DNA of 64,000 nucleotides, from the NCBI GenBank assembly GCA_016869975.1, contig VGCZ01000011.1, positions 1 through 64,000 on the forward strand, written 5' to 3'. The notes beneath the pieces were generated by a model. That model was given only the letters and a program-made list of their open reading frames with translations, was not told where the DNA came from and did no database searches. Positions within the stretch are counted from its first letter, which is position 1. The number at the start of each line of letters is the position of its first letter. The translations under genes and the position numbers were made by a program. This DNA is from Alphaproteobacteria bacterium. Its GTDB lineage: Bacteria; Pseudomonadota; Alphaproteobacteria; Reyranellales; Reyranellaceae. Shown piece by piece: positions 1 to 8,598 of this stretch.

Positions 1-537
1 ATCGCGCGCATCATGGATATCGGCGCCGACGGCGTGATGGTGCCGATGGTGTCCTCGGTCGAGCAGGCCCGCTCGGTGCTCGACGCGGTGAAGTACTTCC
101 CCCAGGGCAAGCGCGGCGTGGCGCTGGGTCTGGCGATGGATCGTTACAGCATGAGCGGCGCCTCGCTCGCCGAACGCTTCGCCGCACAGAACGACCGTAC
201 GATCGTCATGCTGCAGATCGAGGATCCGGCCGGCGCGGAGTGCGCGGGTCAGATGGCGGCGATGGACGGTGTCGACGTGCTGTGGGTCGGCCACAACGAT
301 CTGTCGGTCGCCATGGGCATCCCCGGCGCCTTCGACGACCAACGTTTCCAGGCGCATGAGGGCGCGACCATCGAGGCCTGCCGCAAGCACGGCAAGTCCG
401 CCGGCCGCCTGGCGCGCGACGCCGAGGAAGCCGCCCGCTTCGTGGCGCGCGGCTACGATTTCATCTCGATCGCCACCGATGTCGGCCTGCTGCAGCAGGC
501 GATGGCCTCCGGCATCGCCCGCGTGCGCCGCGGTTAG
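1..537 (+). CDS. HpcH/HpaI aldolase family protein, 5' end outside window
   Basis: The frame is open from base 1, so the gene begins before the window; about 178 residues remain, ending in TAG at 535-537. The visible part carries the HpaI-family run GADGVMVPMVSSVEQAR, followed by the basic segment PQGKRG, and later the metal-site acidic residue in MLQIEDPAG. Members are class II, metal-dependent aldolases that cleave 4-hydroxy-2-oxo acids to pyruvate and an aldehyde in aromatic or sugar-acid catabolism, or citrate-lyase-like enzymes. The specific substrate cannot be told from this fragment. It is followed by a perfect 17-bp inverted repeat that probably ends transcription, and it converges with the cupin gene. 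Confidence 0.85.
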   Translation: MARIMDIGADGVMVPMVSSVEQARSVLDAVKYFPQGKRGVALGLAMDRYSMSGASLAERFAAQNDRTIVMLQIEDPAGAECAGQMAAMDGVDVLWVGHNDLSVAMGIPGAFDDQRFQAHEGATIEACRKHGKSAGRLARDAEEAARFVARGYDFISIATDVGLLQQAMASGIARVRRG

Positions 538-545
538 AAGCACCT

Positions 546-583
546 CTTGCTCCCTCTCCCCGCTCACGGGGAGAGGGAGCAAG
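546..583. terminator. Perfect 17-bp inverted repeat, bidirectional terminator / dispersed palindrome
   Basis: Arms 546-562 and 567-583 are perfect reverse complements around a 4-base loop (CTCA). It lies between two convergent genes, which suits a bidirectional terminator. There is no T-run. The core CCCTCTCCCCG recurs at 25304-25447 and, in diverged form, at 42055-42078, so this is also a member of a dispersed palindromic family. Confidence 0.7.
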
Positions 584-587
584 ACGC

Positions 588-896
588 TCAAGGCTTCAGT
601 TCGATCTCGATGAAGACGTACTCGTGGGGATTGGGGTTGATCACGTCGTGCTCGACGCCGATGGCGCGTGTGTACGACACGCCCTTCCTCATGTCGGACT
701 CGACGTACTGCGCGCCGGTCCATACGCCGAGCTTGCCGTCGACCAGCGGCACGACGATGTAGTCGTGCCCGTGGCGATGCCAGCCGGTGCGCGAGCCCGG
801 CGGCATGCGCCACTCCCAGACGATGGCGCGGTCGGTCTCGAGCTGCTTGGTGCCCGTGGCCATCGGCCTCGATTTGTCCTCGTCGCGCTCCGCCAT
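588..896 (-). CDS. Small cupin-domain protein
   Basis: This 102-residue protein is a single cupin barrel. Motif 1 is visible as GWHRHGHDYIVVPLVDGKL, with HxH metal ligands in RHGHD, and the second motif as IGVEHDVINPNPHEYVFIEIE. Small one-domain cupins of this kind bind a metal and act as isomerases, dioxygenases or binding proteins, so the reaction cannot be named. The reading frame stays open upstream to base 1387, but the Met at 896 gives a compact cupin and clears the MATE gene at 1002. The gene converges on the aldolase and is separated from it by the inverted repeat. Confidence 0.8.
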   Translation of the reverse strand: MAERDEDKSRPMATGTKQLETDRAIVWEWRMPPGSRTGWHRHGHDYIVVPLVDGKLGVWTGAQYVESDMRKGVSYTRAIGVEHDVINPNPHEYVFIEIELKP

Positions 897-1001
897 CGTC
901 TCGCCCTCGCTGTCGCGCTCACCCTAGCATGAGCGGAACGCGTATGGCGTTCGACGGCGATTCGTGCATATACACACATTAGTCCCGCCATCGAGTCCCG
1001 C

Positions 1002-2405
1002 ATGCCCGATTCCGCCTCCATCCCGCGCGTGCCGCCCGCGCCGCATCCGCTGCTCTCGGCGCCGCCGGTGCCGACCATCGCGCGGCTGGCGCTGCCGACC
1101 ACGGCGGTGATGATCGCGCAATCCGGCGTCAGCATCGCCGAGACCTGGGTGATCGGAAAGCTCGGCACCGAGGCGCTCGCCGGCTTCGCGCTGGTCTTCC
1201 CGCTGCTGATGCTGATGACCATGATGGCCGCCGGCGGCATCGGCGGCGGCATCGCCTCGGCGATCGCGCGCGCCGCGGGCGGCGGGCGCACCGCCGACGC
1301 GCGCGCGCTGGTCGTGCACGCGCTGATCGTCGCGCTGGGCTTCGCGCTGCTGTTCACCCTGGGCATGCGCGTCTTCGGCGCCGACATCTACCGCCTGCTC
1401 GGCAGCCTGCGCGGCGGTTCGGCCACCGGCGGCGATCCGGCCCGCGTGCTGGCTTTCGCCCTGACCTATTCCGACACGGTCTTCGCCGGCGCCGCCGCCC
1501 ACTGGGCGATGTTCGCGCTGTCGGCGATCCTCAGGGGCGCCGGCGACGCCGCCCTGCCCGGCAAGGCGATGCTGCTGAGCTCGCTGCTGCAGATTCCGCT
1601 GACCTACGTGCTCGCATTGGGCATTGGCGGCTGGGACGGCATGGGCATCGCCGGCGCCGCTGTCTCCTCGATCCTCACCGCGCTGCTCGCCGCAGGGCTG
1701 ATGCTTGTCGCGTTGCGCCGCGGCGCTGCCGGCGTCGCGCTCGATCTGCGCGGCGTCTCGCTGCGGGGCGCGCTGTTCGCGCCGATCCTGCGTGTCGGCC
1801 TGATCTCCTCGATCTCGGCGCTGACCGCCAACCTCGCCACCATCCTGGTCACCCTCATGGTCGCCGGCTTCGGCGTGGCGGCGCTGGCTGGCTACGGCGT
1901 CGGCTCGCGGCTGGAGTTCATGCTGGTGCCGCTGGCCTTCGGCATCGGCTCGGCGCTCACCACCCTGGTCGGCATCGCCGTCGGCGCCGGCCAGTGGCAG
2001 CGCGCGGTGCGCGTCGCCATCATCGGTTCGTTGATGGCCGCGGCGCTGACCGGCACCGTGGGCGTGCTCGCGGCGATCTTCCCGCAGGGCTGGATGTCGA
2101 TCTTCAGCGCCGATCCACTGGTGCAGCAGACCGGCGTGACCTACCTGACGCGCGCCGCCCCATTCTACGCCTTCTTCGGCCTGGGCATGGCGCTGAACTT
2201 CGCCTCGCAGGGCGCCGGCCGGCAGGGCGTGCCGTTGGCTATCGCCCTCGTGCGTCTGGCGCTGGTGGCCGGCGGCGGCTGGCTCGCGGTGCATGTCTGG
2301 GGCCTGGGCGAACGCGGCCTGTTCTGGGCCGTGGCCCTCTCCATCGTTGTCTTCGGCCTGGCCAATCTCGTGGCACTGATCGTCAGACCCTGGCGCGGAC
2401 GCTAG
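1002..2405 (+). CDS. MATE family efflux transporter
   Basis: A 467-residue inner-membrane protein with about 12 hydrophobic segments in two similar halves, as in the MATE (NorM/DinF-like) family. The first half shows IARLALPTTAVMIAQSGVSIAETWVIGKLG, typical of MATE helix 1-2, and the second half repeats the pattern around residue 260. Family members export cationic drugs or metabolites in exchange for Na+ or H+; the substrate is unknown here. The stop codon TAG (2403-2405) shares two bases with the TAG of the convergent DHA2 exporter gene, so there is no terminator space between them. Confidence 0.88.
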   Translation: MPDSASIPRVPPAPHPLLSAPPVPTIARLALPTTAVMIAQSGVSIAETWVIGKLGTEALAGFALVFPLLMLMTMMAAGGIGGGIASAIARAAGGGRTADARALVVHALIVALGFALLFTLGMRVFGADIYRLLGSLRGGSATGGDPARVLAFALTYSDTVFAGAAAHWAMFALSAILRGAGDAALPGKAMLLSSLLQIPLTYVLALGIGGWDGMGIAGAAVSSILTALLAAGLMLVALRRGAAGVALDLRGVSLRGALFAPILRVGLISSISALTANLATILVTLMVAGFGVAALAGYGVGSRLEFMLVPLAFGIGSALTTLVGIAVGAGQWQRAVRVAIIGSLMAAALTGTVGVLAAIFPQGWMSIFSADPLVQQTGVTYLTRAAPFYAFFGLGMALNFASQGAGRQGVPLAIALVRLALVAGGGWLAVHVWGLGERGLFWAVALSIVVFGLANLVALIVRPWRGR

Positions 2406-3937
2406 AGCGCGCCGCGCCGGCGCCGCGGGATGAAAGGCACCATCAGCAGCGCCAGCACGAAGGTGGCGCCCACCGCCAGCCAGGCCTCGTTGAACGACAG
2501 GGTCATCGCCGCGCGTTCGACCAGCGGACGCACAGTCTCCTGCGTCCCGACGTCGACGGCTCCGATCGGCACGCCGGTGAAGCGCTCCAGCGGCAGGCCG
2601 ACGAAGCGCGCGGCCTCGCGGTCGCCAGCCATCAGGCGTTCGGCCAGCCGCGCGCCATGCAGCGGCGCGCGCTGCTCGAGGATGGTGTCGATCAGCGCGA
2701 TGCCGATGGCGCCGCCCAGCACGCGCGTCAGGTTGAACACGCCGCTGGCTTCGGCCGATTCAGCGTCGTTCCAGCCATCGAGCGCCAGTCGCGTGATCGG
2801 CAGCAGGCAGAGCAGCATGGCCACGCCGCGCAGCACCTGCGGCCAGAACAGCTCGTCGAAGCCCGCGCGCGGCGTGGTGAAGCCATTGGCGATCAGGCCC
2901 GCCGCGAACAGCGCGAAGCCGAAGGCGGTCAGGCCGCGGGCGTCGAGGCGAGGCTCGATCCACGCGGCAAGCGGCGCCACCAGCAGCTGCACGGCGCCGG
3001 TCACGGCCATGACCGTGCCGATCTCCAGCGGCCCCATATCGCGCACCAGGCCGAGGAATACCGCGAGCAGGTAGGTGGCGCCGTACAGGCCAACGCCGAG
3101 GACGAAGTTCAGGCCGCAGCCCAACGAGAAGGCGCGATCGCCGAAACGGCGCAGGTCGACCAGCGGATGCGCGCGCGTCAGGCAGAGCCAGAGGCCGGCC
3201 GCCGCCGCCAGCGGACAGACGACATAGAGCGCGACCACGACCGGGCCGCGCCAGCCGTCGCGCGGGCCGGTCTTCAGCAGCAGTTCCAGACCGCCGAGAA
3301 AGATCGCCGCGCACAGCACGGTCGACACGCTGATGCGCCACAGCGTCGGCCAGTCCGGCTTCGCGCCGCGCACGAAGAGCGCCACCAGCGCCACGACGAT
3401 CAGCCCGGGCGGCAGGTTGATCAGGAACATCCAGTGCCACGACGCGGTCTCGGTCAACCAGCCGCCCAGCGCCGGGCCGATGGTCGGCGCGATCATCGCG
3501 AAGCTGCCGGCGATGGTCGCCACCTTGGTGTGATGCGCGGGCGGAAAGAGCGTGAAGCCGGCGGTGAACACGCCGGGGATCAGCAGGCCACCGAACAGGC
3601 CCTGCACGGTCCGCAAGGCGATCAGCGTCGCGAAGTCGCCGGCCAAGGCGCAGCCGACGCTGCTGACGGTGAAGCCCATGGTCGCGCCGGCCATCAGCCA
3701 GCGAAGCCCGAACGCGCGCGTCAGCCAGCCCGACAGCGGAATGGCGACCACCTCGGCCACGAGATAGGCGGTCTGGATCCAGCTCAGATCGTCATGCGCG
3801 ATGCCGAGCGCGCCGCCGATGGCGGTGAGCGAGCTGGCGACGATCTGGATATCGAGGATCGCCATGAACATGGCGACGCACATCGCCAGGAAGCCGATCC
3901 ACGTGCCGACACCGACGCGCGCCGTCGCTTCAGGCAC
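2402..3937 (-). CDS. DHA2 family MFS exporter (14-helix type)
   Basis: A multidrug-type major facilitator exporter of about 511 residues with roughly 14 membrane segments. The start of the family shows as FMAILDIQIVASSLTAIGGA, followed by LSWIQTAYLVAEVVAIPLSGWL and motif C-like helix 5. An ATG at 4036 is in frame but adds a basic, non-membrane N-terminus overlapping the upstream gene. The GTG at 3937 is preferred because it overlaps the methyltransferase stop by 8 bases and has GGGAG about 8 bases upstream. Third gene of the type III PKS operon, so a role in exporting the polyketide product or an intermediate is plausible but inferred. Confidence 0.87.
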   Translation of the reverse strand: MPEATARVGVGTWIGFLAMCVAMFMAILDIQIVASSLTAIGGALGIAHDDLSWIQTAYLVAEVVAIPLSGWLTRAFGLRWLMAGATMGFTVSSVGCALAGDFATLIALRTVQGLFGGLLIPGVFTAGFTLFPPAHHTKVATIAGSFAMIAPTIGPALGGWLTETASWHWMFLINLPPGLIVVALVALFVRGAKPDWPTLWRISVSTVLCAAIFLGGLELLLKTGPRDGWRGPVVVALYVVCPLAAAAGLWLCLTRAHPLVDLRRFGDRAFSLGCGLNFVLGVGLYGATYLLAVFLGLVRDMGPLEIGTVMAVTGAVQLLVAPLAAWIEPRLDARGLTAFGFALFAAGLIANGFTTPRAGFDELFWPQVLRGVAMLLCLLPITRLALDGWNDAESAEASGVFNLTRVLGGAIGIALIDTILEQRAPLHGARLAERLMAGDREAARFVGLPLERFTGVPIGAVDVGTQETVRPLVERAAMTLSFNEAWLAVGATFVLALLMVPFIPRRRRGAL

Positions 3938-4439
3938 CCGCCCGCTCCCGCCGTGCCCGCAGCGCCTCATCCTCAATGCGGATGCGCCACCACAGCAGCG
4001 CCGCGTTGAGGATCGAGAAAACGATGGCGACGCCAACCTGCCCGAACACCAGCGGCAGAACCGCGATCTCGCCGACGACCACGGCGTAATTGGGATGGCG
4101 CAGGAAGCGATAGGGCCCGCCGCGCACCAGCGGCGCGCCCGGCAAGGTGACGATGCGCGTCGTCCAGTACGGACCCAGGGTGGCGATCACCCACAGCCTC
4201 AGCGCCTGCAGGACGACGAGCACCACCAGCGCCGGCCAATGGATCGGCGGCGACGGCGGCAGCATCGCCACGATCGCCACCAGCCACGATCCGTGCAGCA
4301 GCACGAACAGCGGATAGTGGGCGCGGCCGACCTCGACCGCGCCTTTCGCCAGGAGCGCGCGGGTGTTGCGCCGCGCGTACGCCAGCTCGCCCAGCCGCTG
4401 CGCCGCCACCAGGCCGATGATGATCAACGCTGCGATCAT
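3930..4439 (-). CDS. ICMT-like integral membrane methyltransferase of the PKS operon
   Basis: A 169-residue membrane protein with four to five hydrophobic segments. The isoprenylcysteine carboxyl methyltransferase signature is present at the C-terminal half: GPYRFLRHPNYAVVVGEI, then a C-terminal helix and the ILNAALLWWRIRIEDEAL tail with conserved Arg/Glu. Bacterial ICMT-like enzymes next to type III PKS genes (Bacillus BpsB, Streptomyces SrsB context) O-methylate alkylpyrones or alkylresorcinols using SAM. Here it overlaps the PKS gene by 4 bases (ATGA) and the exporter by 8, so the three are translationally coupled. Function as polyketide O-methyltransferase is inferred from context. Confidence 0.85.
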   Translation of the reverse strand: MIAALIIIGLVAAQRLGELAYARRNTRALLAKGAVEVGRAHYPLFVLLHGSWLVAIVAMLPPSPPIHWPALVVLVVLQALRLWVIATLGPYWTTRIVTLPGAPLVRGGPYRFLRHPNYAVVVGEIAVLPLVFGQVGVAIVFSILNAALLWWRIRIEDEALRARRERAGA

Positions 4440-5479
4440 CGGCCGTCGAGCATCAGGAAGCTGGCCGAGAAGCCCGGCCCCAGCGCGCTCAGCAGCGTGC
4501 TTTGCGTGGCCAGCCTCGCCTTCATGCGTTGCAGCACGAAGAGGGCGGTGGCCGCCGACATGTTGCCGTAGTCGCGCAGGGTGGCGCGGCTGTCCTCGAG
4601 CGAACCGCGCTGCAGCTCCAGCGAATCCTCGAGCGCGTCGAGCACCTTCGCGCCGCCGGGATGGCAGGCGAAGCCATCGACCGACGATATGCAGCGATCG
4701 TTGCGCGCGAGGTAGTCGTCGAAGACGACGCGCAGGCCGTTCTCGATCAGGCCAGGAATGCTCTGCGCGAAGATCGCCTTCAGCCCATCGTCACGCACGT
4801 CCCAGCCCATGATGCCCAGCGAATCCGGCCAGGTGTGCTCGCCGGCTGGCCCGAAGGCCGGACCGTCGCCGTCGCTCGACACGATGGCGCCGGCCGCGCC
4901 GTCGCCGAACAGCGCGGTGGCGACGATGTTGCTGCGATCGAAATCGTCGCGCCGGAAGGTCAGCGCGCAGAGCTCGACGACCAGGAACAGCACGCGCGAA
5001 CCGGGCGTCGCGCGCGCCAGGTCGACGGCGCGGGCCAGGCCGGTGACGCCGCCGGCGCAGCCCAGGCCGAAGATCGGCAGGCGGCGGATGTCGCGGCGCA
5101 GGCCCAGCCGTTCGATCAGCAGCGCGTCGAGGCTGGGCGTGGCGATGCCGGTGGTCGAGGCGACGACGATGGCGTCGAGGTCCTCGCGCCGCAGCCCGGC
5201 CTCGTCGAGGCAGTCGAGCGTGATGCGCTCCAGCAACGCCACGGCGTTGTCGATGAACAGCCGCGTGCGCTCCGCCCAGCCATGCGTTCGCTCGTACCAT
5301 TCGATCGGCACGCAGGAATAGCGCCGCTCGATGCCGGCATTGCCGAACACCGGCAGCAGCTTCTCGACATCGAGACGGCCGCCCAGCGCGTGCGCCACGC
5401 GCGCGCAGACCGCGCGCTGGTCGAGCGTGTAAGGCGGAACGGCCGTGCTCAACGCGAGCAGGCGTGGACGTTCGGACAT
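4436..5479 (-). CDS. Type III polyketide synthase (chalcone/stilbene synthase family)
   Basis: A 347-residue homodimeric-type condensing enzyme. The catalytic triad is complete: Cys141 in FGLGCAGG, His273 in FACHPGG and Asn306 in DYGNMSAAT. N-terminal thiolase-like half about residues 5-225, C-terminal half 230-345. Bacterial relatives extend long-chain acyl-CoA or acyl-ACP with malonyl-CoA to alkylpyrones or alkylresorcinols, usually membrane-associated lipids. Start ATG at 5479 has GGGAGAG about 8 bases upstream. First gene of a minus-strand operon with the methyltransferase and DHA2 exporter, 73 bases downstream of the ModE-like regulator gene. Chain length and product cannot be read from sequence. 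Confidence 0.92.
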   Translation of the reverse strand: MSERPRLLALSTAVPPYTLDQRAVCARVAHALGGRLDVEKLLPVFGNAGIERRYSCVPIEWYERTHGWAERTRLFIDNAVALLERITLDCLDEAGLRREDLDAIVVASTTGIATPSLDALLIERLGLRRDIRRLPIFGLGCAGGVTGLARAVDLARATPGSRVLFLVVELCALTFRRDDFDRSNIVATALFGDGAAGAIVSSDGDGPAFGPAGEHTWPDSLGIMGWDVRDDGLKAIFAQSIPGLIENGLRVVFDDYLARNDRCISSVDGFACHPGGAKVLDALEDSLELQRGSLEDSRATLRDYGNMSAATALFVLQRMKARLATQSTLLSALGPGFSASFLMLDGR

Positions 5480-5552
5480 GGACTACTCTCCCGACGACGG
5501 CGCCGATCCCACCAGTATCATCGTCGGGTGCCAGCGGCTGTGCCCCGGGACA

Positions 5553-5918
5553 CTACACGATTTGGCGGGAGGCGTTTCGGCGCGCCTGCAGTTGGCGATT
5601 GAGCGCGCGCAAATGTGGCGTCGCGGCGGCGGCGGCTTTGGCCTCGATGGCGCGATAGTGCGTGACAAGGGCGCGGCCGAACGGCGTCAGCGCGGCGCCG
5701 CCGCCGCCATCGCCGCCGGCGCGCTTCTCGACCACCGGCTTGCGGAAGCAGCGGTTGACCTCGTCGATCAGCAACCAGGCGCGACGATACGACATTCCCA
5801 TGTCGCGGCCGGCGGCGGCGATCGAGCCGCTGGAGTCGATCAGCTCCAGCAGCCGGATCTTTCCCGGACCCACCGCGTCCTGCCCGCCGAACTCGATGCG
5901 CAGATTGAGCGTCGCCAT
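5553..5918 (-). CDS. ModE-like winged-helix regulator lacking the molybdate-binding domain
   Basis: The ATG at 5918 gives 121 residues that match the N-terminal winged-helix domain of ModE: GKIRLLELIDSSGSIAAAG (helix 1-2), MSYRRAWLLIDEVNR (recognition region) and LTPFGRALVTHYRAIE (wing and dimer helix). The frame is open to 6191, but that extension crosses the divergent modA promoter. No C-terminal Mop/TOBE domains follow, so molybdate sensing must differ from E. coli ModE, as in short ModE proteins of other alphaproteobacteria. Divergent from modABC, with Mo-box-like palindromes between them. Confidence 0.85.
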   Translation of the reverse strand: MATLNLRIEFGGQDAVGPGKIRLLELIDSSGSIAAAGRDMGMSYRRAWLLIDEVNRCFRKPVVEKRAGGDGGGGAALTPFGRALVTHYRAIEAKAAAAATPHLRALNRQLQARRNASRQIV

Positions 5919-5987
5919 CGCGCGATTAGACGCCGAACGCGCCCTCAAGCCAAGCCGGCGGCGCTTGCGTCGCCGCGCGACGGCGTG

Positions 5988-6031
5988 CGATATATTCGCG
6001 CGGATATAACGATATTCGCGCGGATATAACG
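5988..6031. promoter_or_regulatory. Two tandem Mo-box-like palindromes between modE-like gene and modA
   Basis: Site 1 (5988-6011) reads CGATATAT, 8 bases, ATATAACG. Site 2 (6010-6031) reads CGATAT, 8 bases, ATATAACG and shares two bases with site 1. Both share the spacer TCGCGCGG. The half-sites match the CGTTATAT-type arms bound by ModE. They lie 18 bases before the modA start, so occupancy would block modABC transcription and may also control the divergent regulator. Confidence 0.75.
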
Positions 6032-6048
6032 GCTGGCGGAGTCGTAGC

Positions 6049-6816
6049 ATGCGCTTGGCGTGGGGTCTGGGTCTCGCGGTGAGTCTGTCGCTCACTGTAG
6101 CGATTCCGGCTGCGGCGCAGGAAATCCGCGTGCTGGCGGCGGCCAGCCTGTCGAACGTGCTCGACGGGCTATGCGCGGCCTGGTTCGCCAAGGGCGAGCC
6201 TCGATGCGTTGCGGTCTACGCCGCTTCCTCGGCGCTGGCGCGCCAGATCGAGAACGGCGCGCCGGGCGATGTGTTCATCTCCGCCGACGAGCCCTGGATG
6301 AAGCACGTCGTCGACAGGAAAGTGGTCAGGCCGGAGACTCAACGCGCGCTCGCCACCAACCTGCTGGCGATCATCGCGCCGGCCGGCAGCAAGGTCGCGC
6401 TCGCACCGGCGCCGAACTTCCCGATTGCCGCCGCGCTGGGCGAAGGCCGGCTGTCCTTGGCCGACCCCGACTCGGTGCCCGCCGGCCGCTACGCCAAGGC
6501 GGCGCTCCAGCATTTCGGCGTCTGGGAGCAGGTGTCGGGCAAGATCGCGCGGGCGGAGAACGCGCGCGACGCGCTGGCCTTCGTGGCGCGCGGCGTGGCG
6601 CCGCTGGGCATCGTCTACGGCACCGACGCCAGGGTCGAGCCGAAGGTCCGCGTCGTCGCCAGCTTCCCCGTCGGCAGCCACCCGCCGGTGGTCTATCCCA
6701 TGGCCGTGACCGCCAACGCCAGGAGCCCGCGCGCCCAGGCCTTCCTCGATTTCCTGCTGAGCCCGCCATCGCAAGCGGCGCTCCAGGAGGCGGGCTTCGG
6801 CCCGCCACCGAAGTAA
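6049..6816 (+). CDS. modA: Molybdate ABC transporter, periplasmic binding protein ModA
   Basis: A 255-residue periplasmic protein. It has a signal peptide (hydrophobic core LGLAVSLSLTVAIPAAAQ, cleavage after about residue 24). The ModA core follows: IRVLAAASLSNVLD with the oxyanion-binding serine, the FISADEPWMKHVVDR segment, and YGTDARV near the hinge. It binds molybdate or tungstate and delivers it to ModB. Start ATG at 6049 is preceded by GGCGGAG. First gene of modABC; modB begins 9 bases after its stop. Regulation by the divergent ModE-like protein is indicated by the palindromes just upstream. Confidence 0.93.
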   Translation: MRLAWGLGLAVSLSLTVAIPAAAQEIRVLAAASLSNVLDGLCAAWFAKGEPRCVAVYAASSALARQIENGAPGDVFISADEPWMKHVVDRKVVRPETQRALATNLLAIIAPAGSKVALAPAPNFPIAAALGEGRLSLADPDSVPAGRYAKAALQHFGVWEQVSGKIARAENARDALAFVARGVAPLGIVYGTDARVEPKVRVVASFPVGSHPPVVYPMAVTANARSPRAQAFLDFLLSPPSQAALQEAGFGPPPK

Positions 6817-6825
6817 CGGCGCGGC

Positions 6826-7521
6826 ATGCTCCTGTCGCCCGAGGAAGTCGGCATTCTCCTGCTGAGCGTGAAGGTCGCGGCGTGGAGCGTCGCGATCAGT
6901 CTCGCGCCGGCGATCGCGGTGGGCTGGGCGCTGGCGCGTTACAGCTTCCCGGGCAAGGCGGCGATCGACGCCATCTTGCATCTGCCGCTTGTGCTGCCGC
7001 CGGTGGTCGTGGGCTATGTGCTGCTGATCCTGTTCGCGCCCAAAGGTCCGTTGGGCGCGCCGCTGCGCGACTGGTTCGGCATCGACTTCGCGTTTTCCTG
7101 GCGCGGCGCGGTGCTGGCGGCGGCCGTCATGGGCTTTCCGCTGATGACGCAGGCGATCCGACTCTCGGCCCAGACCGTCGACCGCAAGCTCGAGCAAGCC
7201 GCGCGCACCCTGGGCGCGCCGCCCTGGCAGGTCTTCCTCACCATCACCCTGCCGCTGATGGCGCCGGGCGTGCTGGCCGGCACCGTGCTCAGCTTCGCGC
7301 GCTCGCTGGGCGAGTTCGGCGCCACCATCACCTTCGTCTCCAGCATCCCCGGCGAGACGCGCACCCTGCCGCTGGCGATCTACGCCTACACGCAGGTGCC
7401 CGGCGGCGACGGCCCAGCGCTGCGCCTGACCCTGATCTCCGTCGCCGTCGCGCTGGCGGCGCTGGCCGGCGCGGAACTCCTCAATCGCGCCTTGGCACGC
7501 CGCGTCGGAGCGCCGGCGTGA
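6826..7521 (+). CDS. modB: Molybdate ABC transporter permease ModB
   Basis: A 231-residue inner-membrane permease with five to six membrane spans. The EAA-type coupling motif appears as EQAARTLGAPPWQVFLTITLP around residues 123-143, and SLGEFGATITFVSS follows, a run typical of ModB/CysT permeases. It forms the transmembrane channel for molybdate taken from ModA and is energised by ModC. The start is 9 bases after modA and the stop overlaps the modC GTG start by 4 bases (GTGA), consistent with translational coupling. Confidence 0.93.
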   Translation: MLLSPEEVGILLLSVKVAAWSVAISLAPAIAVGWALARYSFPGKAAIDAILHLPLVLPPVVVGYVLLILFAPKGPLGAPLRDWFGIDFAFSWRGAVLAAAVMGFPLMTQAIRLSAQTVDRKLEQAARTLGAPPWQVFLTITLPLMAPGVLAGTVLSFARSLGEFGATITFVSSIPGETRTLPLAIYAYTQVPGGDGPALRLTLISVAVALAALAGAELLNRALARRVGAPA

Positions 7522-8579
7522 TCGAGGTCGATATCGCGCTGAACCTCGACGGCTTCGATCTCGCCGCCGCCTTCGACGTACCTGACGGCAGCGTCACGGC
7601 GCTGTTCGGCCGCTCGGGCTCGGGCAAGTCAACGATCATCGATTGCGTCGCCGGCCTGCGCCGCCCCGATCGCGGCCGCGTCGTCGTCGCGGGCGAGACG
7701 CTGTTCGATGGCACCATCAACGTGCCGCCCGAGCGACGCCATCTAGGCTATGTGTTCCAGGACGCGCGCCTGTTCCCGCATCTGAGCGTCGAGACCAATT
7801 TGCGCTACGGCGAGCGCCGGGCGCGCACCGACCGGCGGATCGCCACCTTCGACGATGTCGTGACCTTGCTGGGCATCGGCCATCTGCTGGCGCGCCGGCC
7901 CGGCACGCTCTCGGGCGGCGAGCGCCAGCGTGTCGCCATCGGCCGCGCCTTGCTCGCGCAGCCGCGCGCGCTGTTGATGGACGAGCCGCTGGCGGCGCTC
8001 GATCGCGAACGCAAGGCCGAGGTGCTGCCCTATATCGAGCGCCTGCGCGACCGTTTCGGCCTGCCGATCCTCTATGTCAGCCACGCCGTCGAGGAGGTCG
8101 TGCGCCTGGCGCGGACGGTCGTGCGCATCGAGCATGGCCGCATCACCGGCATCGGGCCGGTCGAGGAGATGCTGAGCGGCGGCGCCATTGGCGACGAGCA
8201 TGGCCCGGCCACGGTGCTGCGCGCCATCGTGAAGCGGCACGACGCCCGCTTCGGATTGACGGCGCTGGAGGTCGGCGCCGGCCGCGAGCTGGTGACGCCG
8301 GCGGTCGAGCGGCCGATCGGCGGCGAGGTGCGCGTGCGCATCCTGGCGCGCGACGTGTCGCTGGCGCTCGAGCGGCCCACGGGTATCAGCATCCAGAACA
8401 GGCTCGAGGCGAGCGTCGCGGAGATCACGCGACCCAGCCCGTTCATCGTCGACGTGCGGCTCGATATCGGCGCGCCGCTATGGTCGCGCGTCAGCGCCAA
8501 GGCGGCGGAGGAACTCGCGCTCGCACCGGGCAAGCGCGTGGTCGCGTTGATCAAGACCGTGGCGTTGGAGCGCGAATAG
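7518..8579 (+). CDS. modC: Molybdate ABC transporter ATP-binding protein ModC
   Basis: A 353-residue ATPase starting at GTG 7518. Walker A GRSGSGKST is at residues 31-39, the Q-loop region is in YVFQDARLFPHL, the signature LSGGERQRVAIGRAL begins near residue 131, and Walker B is ALLMDEPLAALD. The C-terminal 60-70 residues form a Mop/TOBE domain (RILARDVSLALERPTGISIQN), which binds molybdate and is typical of ModC. It completes the modABC importer that supplies molybdenum for molybdopterin enzymes, a need supported by moaB at 43.6 kb. Confidence 0.93.
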   Translation: MIEVDIALNLDGFDLAAAFDVPDGSVTALFGRSGSGKSTIIDCVAGLRRPDRGRVVVAGETLFDGTINVPPERRHLGYVFQDARLFPHLSVETNLRYGERRARTDRRIATFDDVVTLLGIGHLLARRPGTLSGGERQRVAIGRALLAQPRALLMDEPLAALDRERKAEVLPYIERLRDRFGLPILYVSHAVEEVVRLARTVVRIEHGRITGIGPVEEMLSGGAIGDEHGPATVLRAIVKRHDARFGLTALEVGAGRELVTPAVERPIGGEVRVRILARDVSLALERPTGISIQNRLEASVAEITRPSPFIVDVRLDIGAPLWSRVSAKAAEELALAPGKRVVALIKTVALERE

Positions 8580-8598
8580 CGCGCGATCCGCGAGAACT

